Positions 63,901 to 64,000 of a stretch of DNA of 64,000 bases are shown here, piece after piece. Each line of letters starts with the position of its first letter. The stretch's first letter is position 1. The notes below the pieces were generated by a model. That model was not told the origin of the DNA, did no database searches, and was given only the letters and a program-made list of their open reading frames with translations. Origin of the DNA: Nonlabens sp. MB-3u-79 (GTDB lineage: Bacteria > Bacteroidota > Bacteroidia > Flavobacteriales > Flavobacteriaceae); contig NZ_CP025116.1 of the NCBI RefSeq assembly GCF_002831625.1, forward strand, positions 186,001-250,000, read 5' to 3'. The position numbers and the translations under genes are program-made.

Positions 63901-64000
63901 TTATTCGAATTCTTTAAGTGTTTTAATAATTATTGAAATACACTCATCTAGTTGATCTTTAGTCATCACGAGTGGTGGTGCAAATCTAATAATATTTCCA
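63901..64000 (-). CDS. rocD: Ornithine aminotransferase, C-terminal part
   Basis: The frame read from the window's right edge is GNIIRFAPPLVMTKDQLDEC continuing ISIIIKTLKEFE and a stop at 63901. RFAPPLV is the conserved C-terminal segment of class III aminotransferases, and the order matches ornithine-oxo-acid transaminase. Only 33 codons are visible, so the exact family member is uncertain. Confidence 0.8.
   Translation of the reverse strand, partial: GNIIRFAPPLVMTKDQLDECISIIIKTLKEFE

Overview
The window comes from a marine-type Flavobacteriaceae chromosome (Bacteroidota). The evidence is low GC, promoters of the Bacteroidota form (TTG, about 20 bp, TAnnTTTG), type IX secretion C-terminal domains, a TonB receptor/carboxypeptidase-like pair, a fused OtsAB, and a 6S RNA between zapA and rny. 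A Nonlabens/Dokdonia-like genus is a guess. No rRNA, tRNA, prophage, IS element or CRISPR array was seen.

Layout. 1-6.2 kb: 3' part of urocanate hydratase, a DUF4136 lipoprotein and two overlapping unknown exported proteins. 6.3-13.3 kb (minus): OsmC, two HTTM membrane proteins, and a fused E1 plus an E2 of a branched-chain 2-oxoacid dehydrogenase. 13.4-31.8 kb (minus): an almost complete phenylacetate degradation cluster, in transcription order paaE-A-B-C-D, then G-H-I-J, then Z-F-Y, interrupted at 23.3-26.3 kb by two secreted-protein genes. No phenylacetate-CoA ligase (paaK) and no regulator is in the window. A shared palindrome ACTAAC-N4-GTTAGT lies upstream of paaE, paaZ and the E2 gene, so these units are probably one TetR-type regulon. 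31.9-46.2 kb: metalloprotease-like protein, GH3-family enzyme, HMG-CoA lyase, trehalose OtsAB divergent from a GH15 enzyme, LysE, PyrD, Lpd, a TM2 protein. 46.2-64 kb: AroQ, outer-membrane protein, XerD, aldo/keto reductase, RNase Y, 6S RNA, ZapA and a coiled-coil partner, M23 peptidase, TonB receptor, cysteine desulfurase, Smr protein, a T9SS cargo, small DUF2752/CCC/CD225 membrane proteins, and the end of ornithine aminotransferase.

The most unusual content is non-genic. (1) Six, perhaps seven, junctions of the paa cluster hold a 420-600 bp cassette with a four-helix-bundle gene (23S rRNA intervening-sequence-protein family). Three genes are intact, three are frameshifted or decayed, and one is an internal-deletion remnant. 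Most are flanked by inverted arrays of 6-8 bp units whose sequence differs from cassette to cassette. Cassette edges supply the N-termini of PaaH and PaaD. (2) A 16-bp palindrome CGCTTTCGCGAAAGCG occurs about 20 times (15 perfect 14-bp cores), 12 of them inside genes, where it usually encodes Ala-Phe-Ala-Lys-Ala. (3) A 1.4-kb array of fifteen ~96-bp units repeats the 3' end of lysE. (4) A GIY-YIG nuclease gene is flanked by an inverted pair of hairpin repeats that also occur elsewhere in the window.
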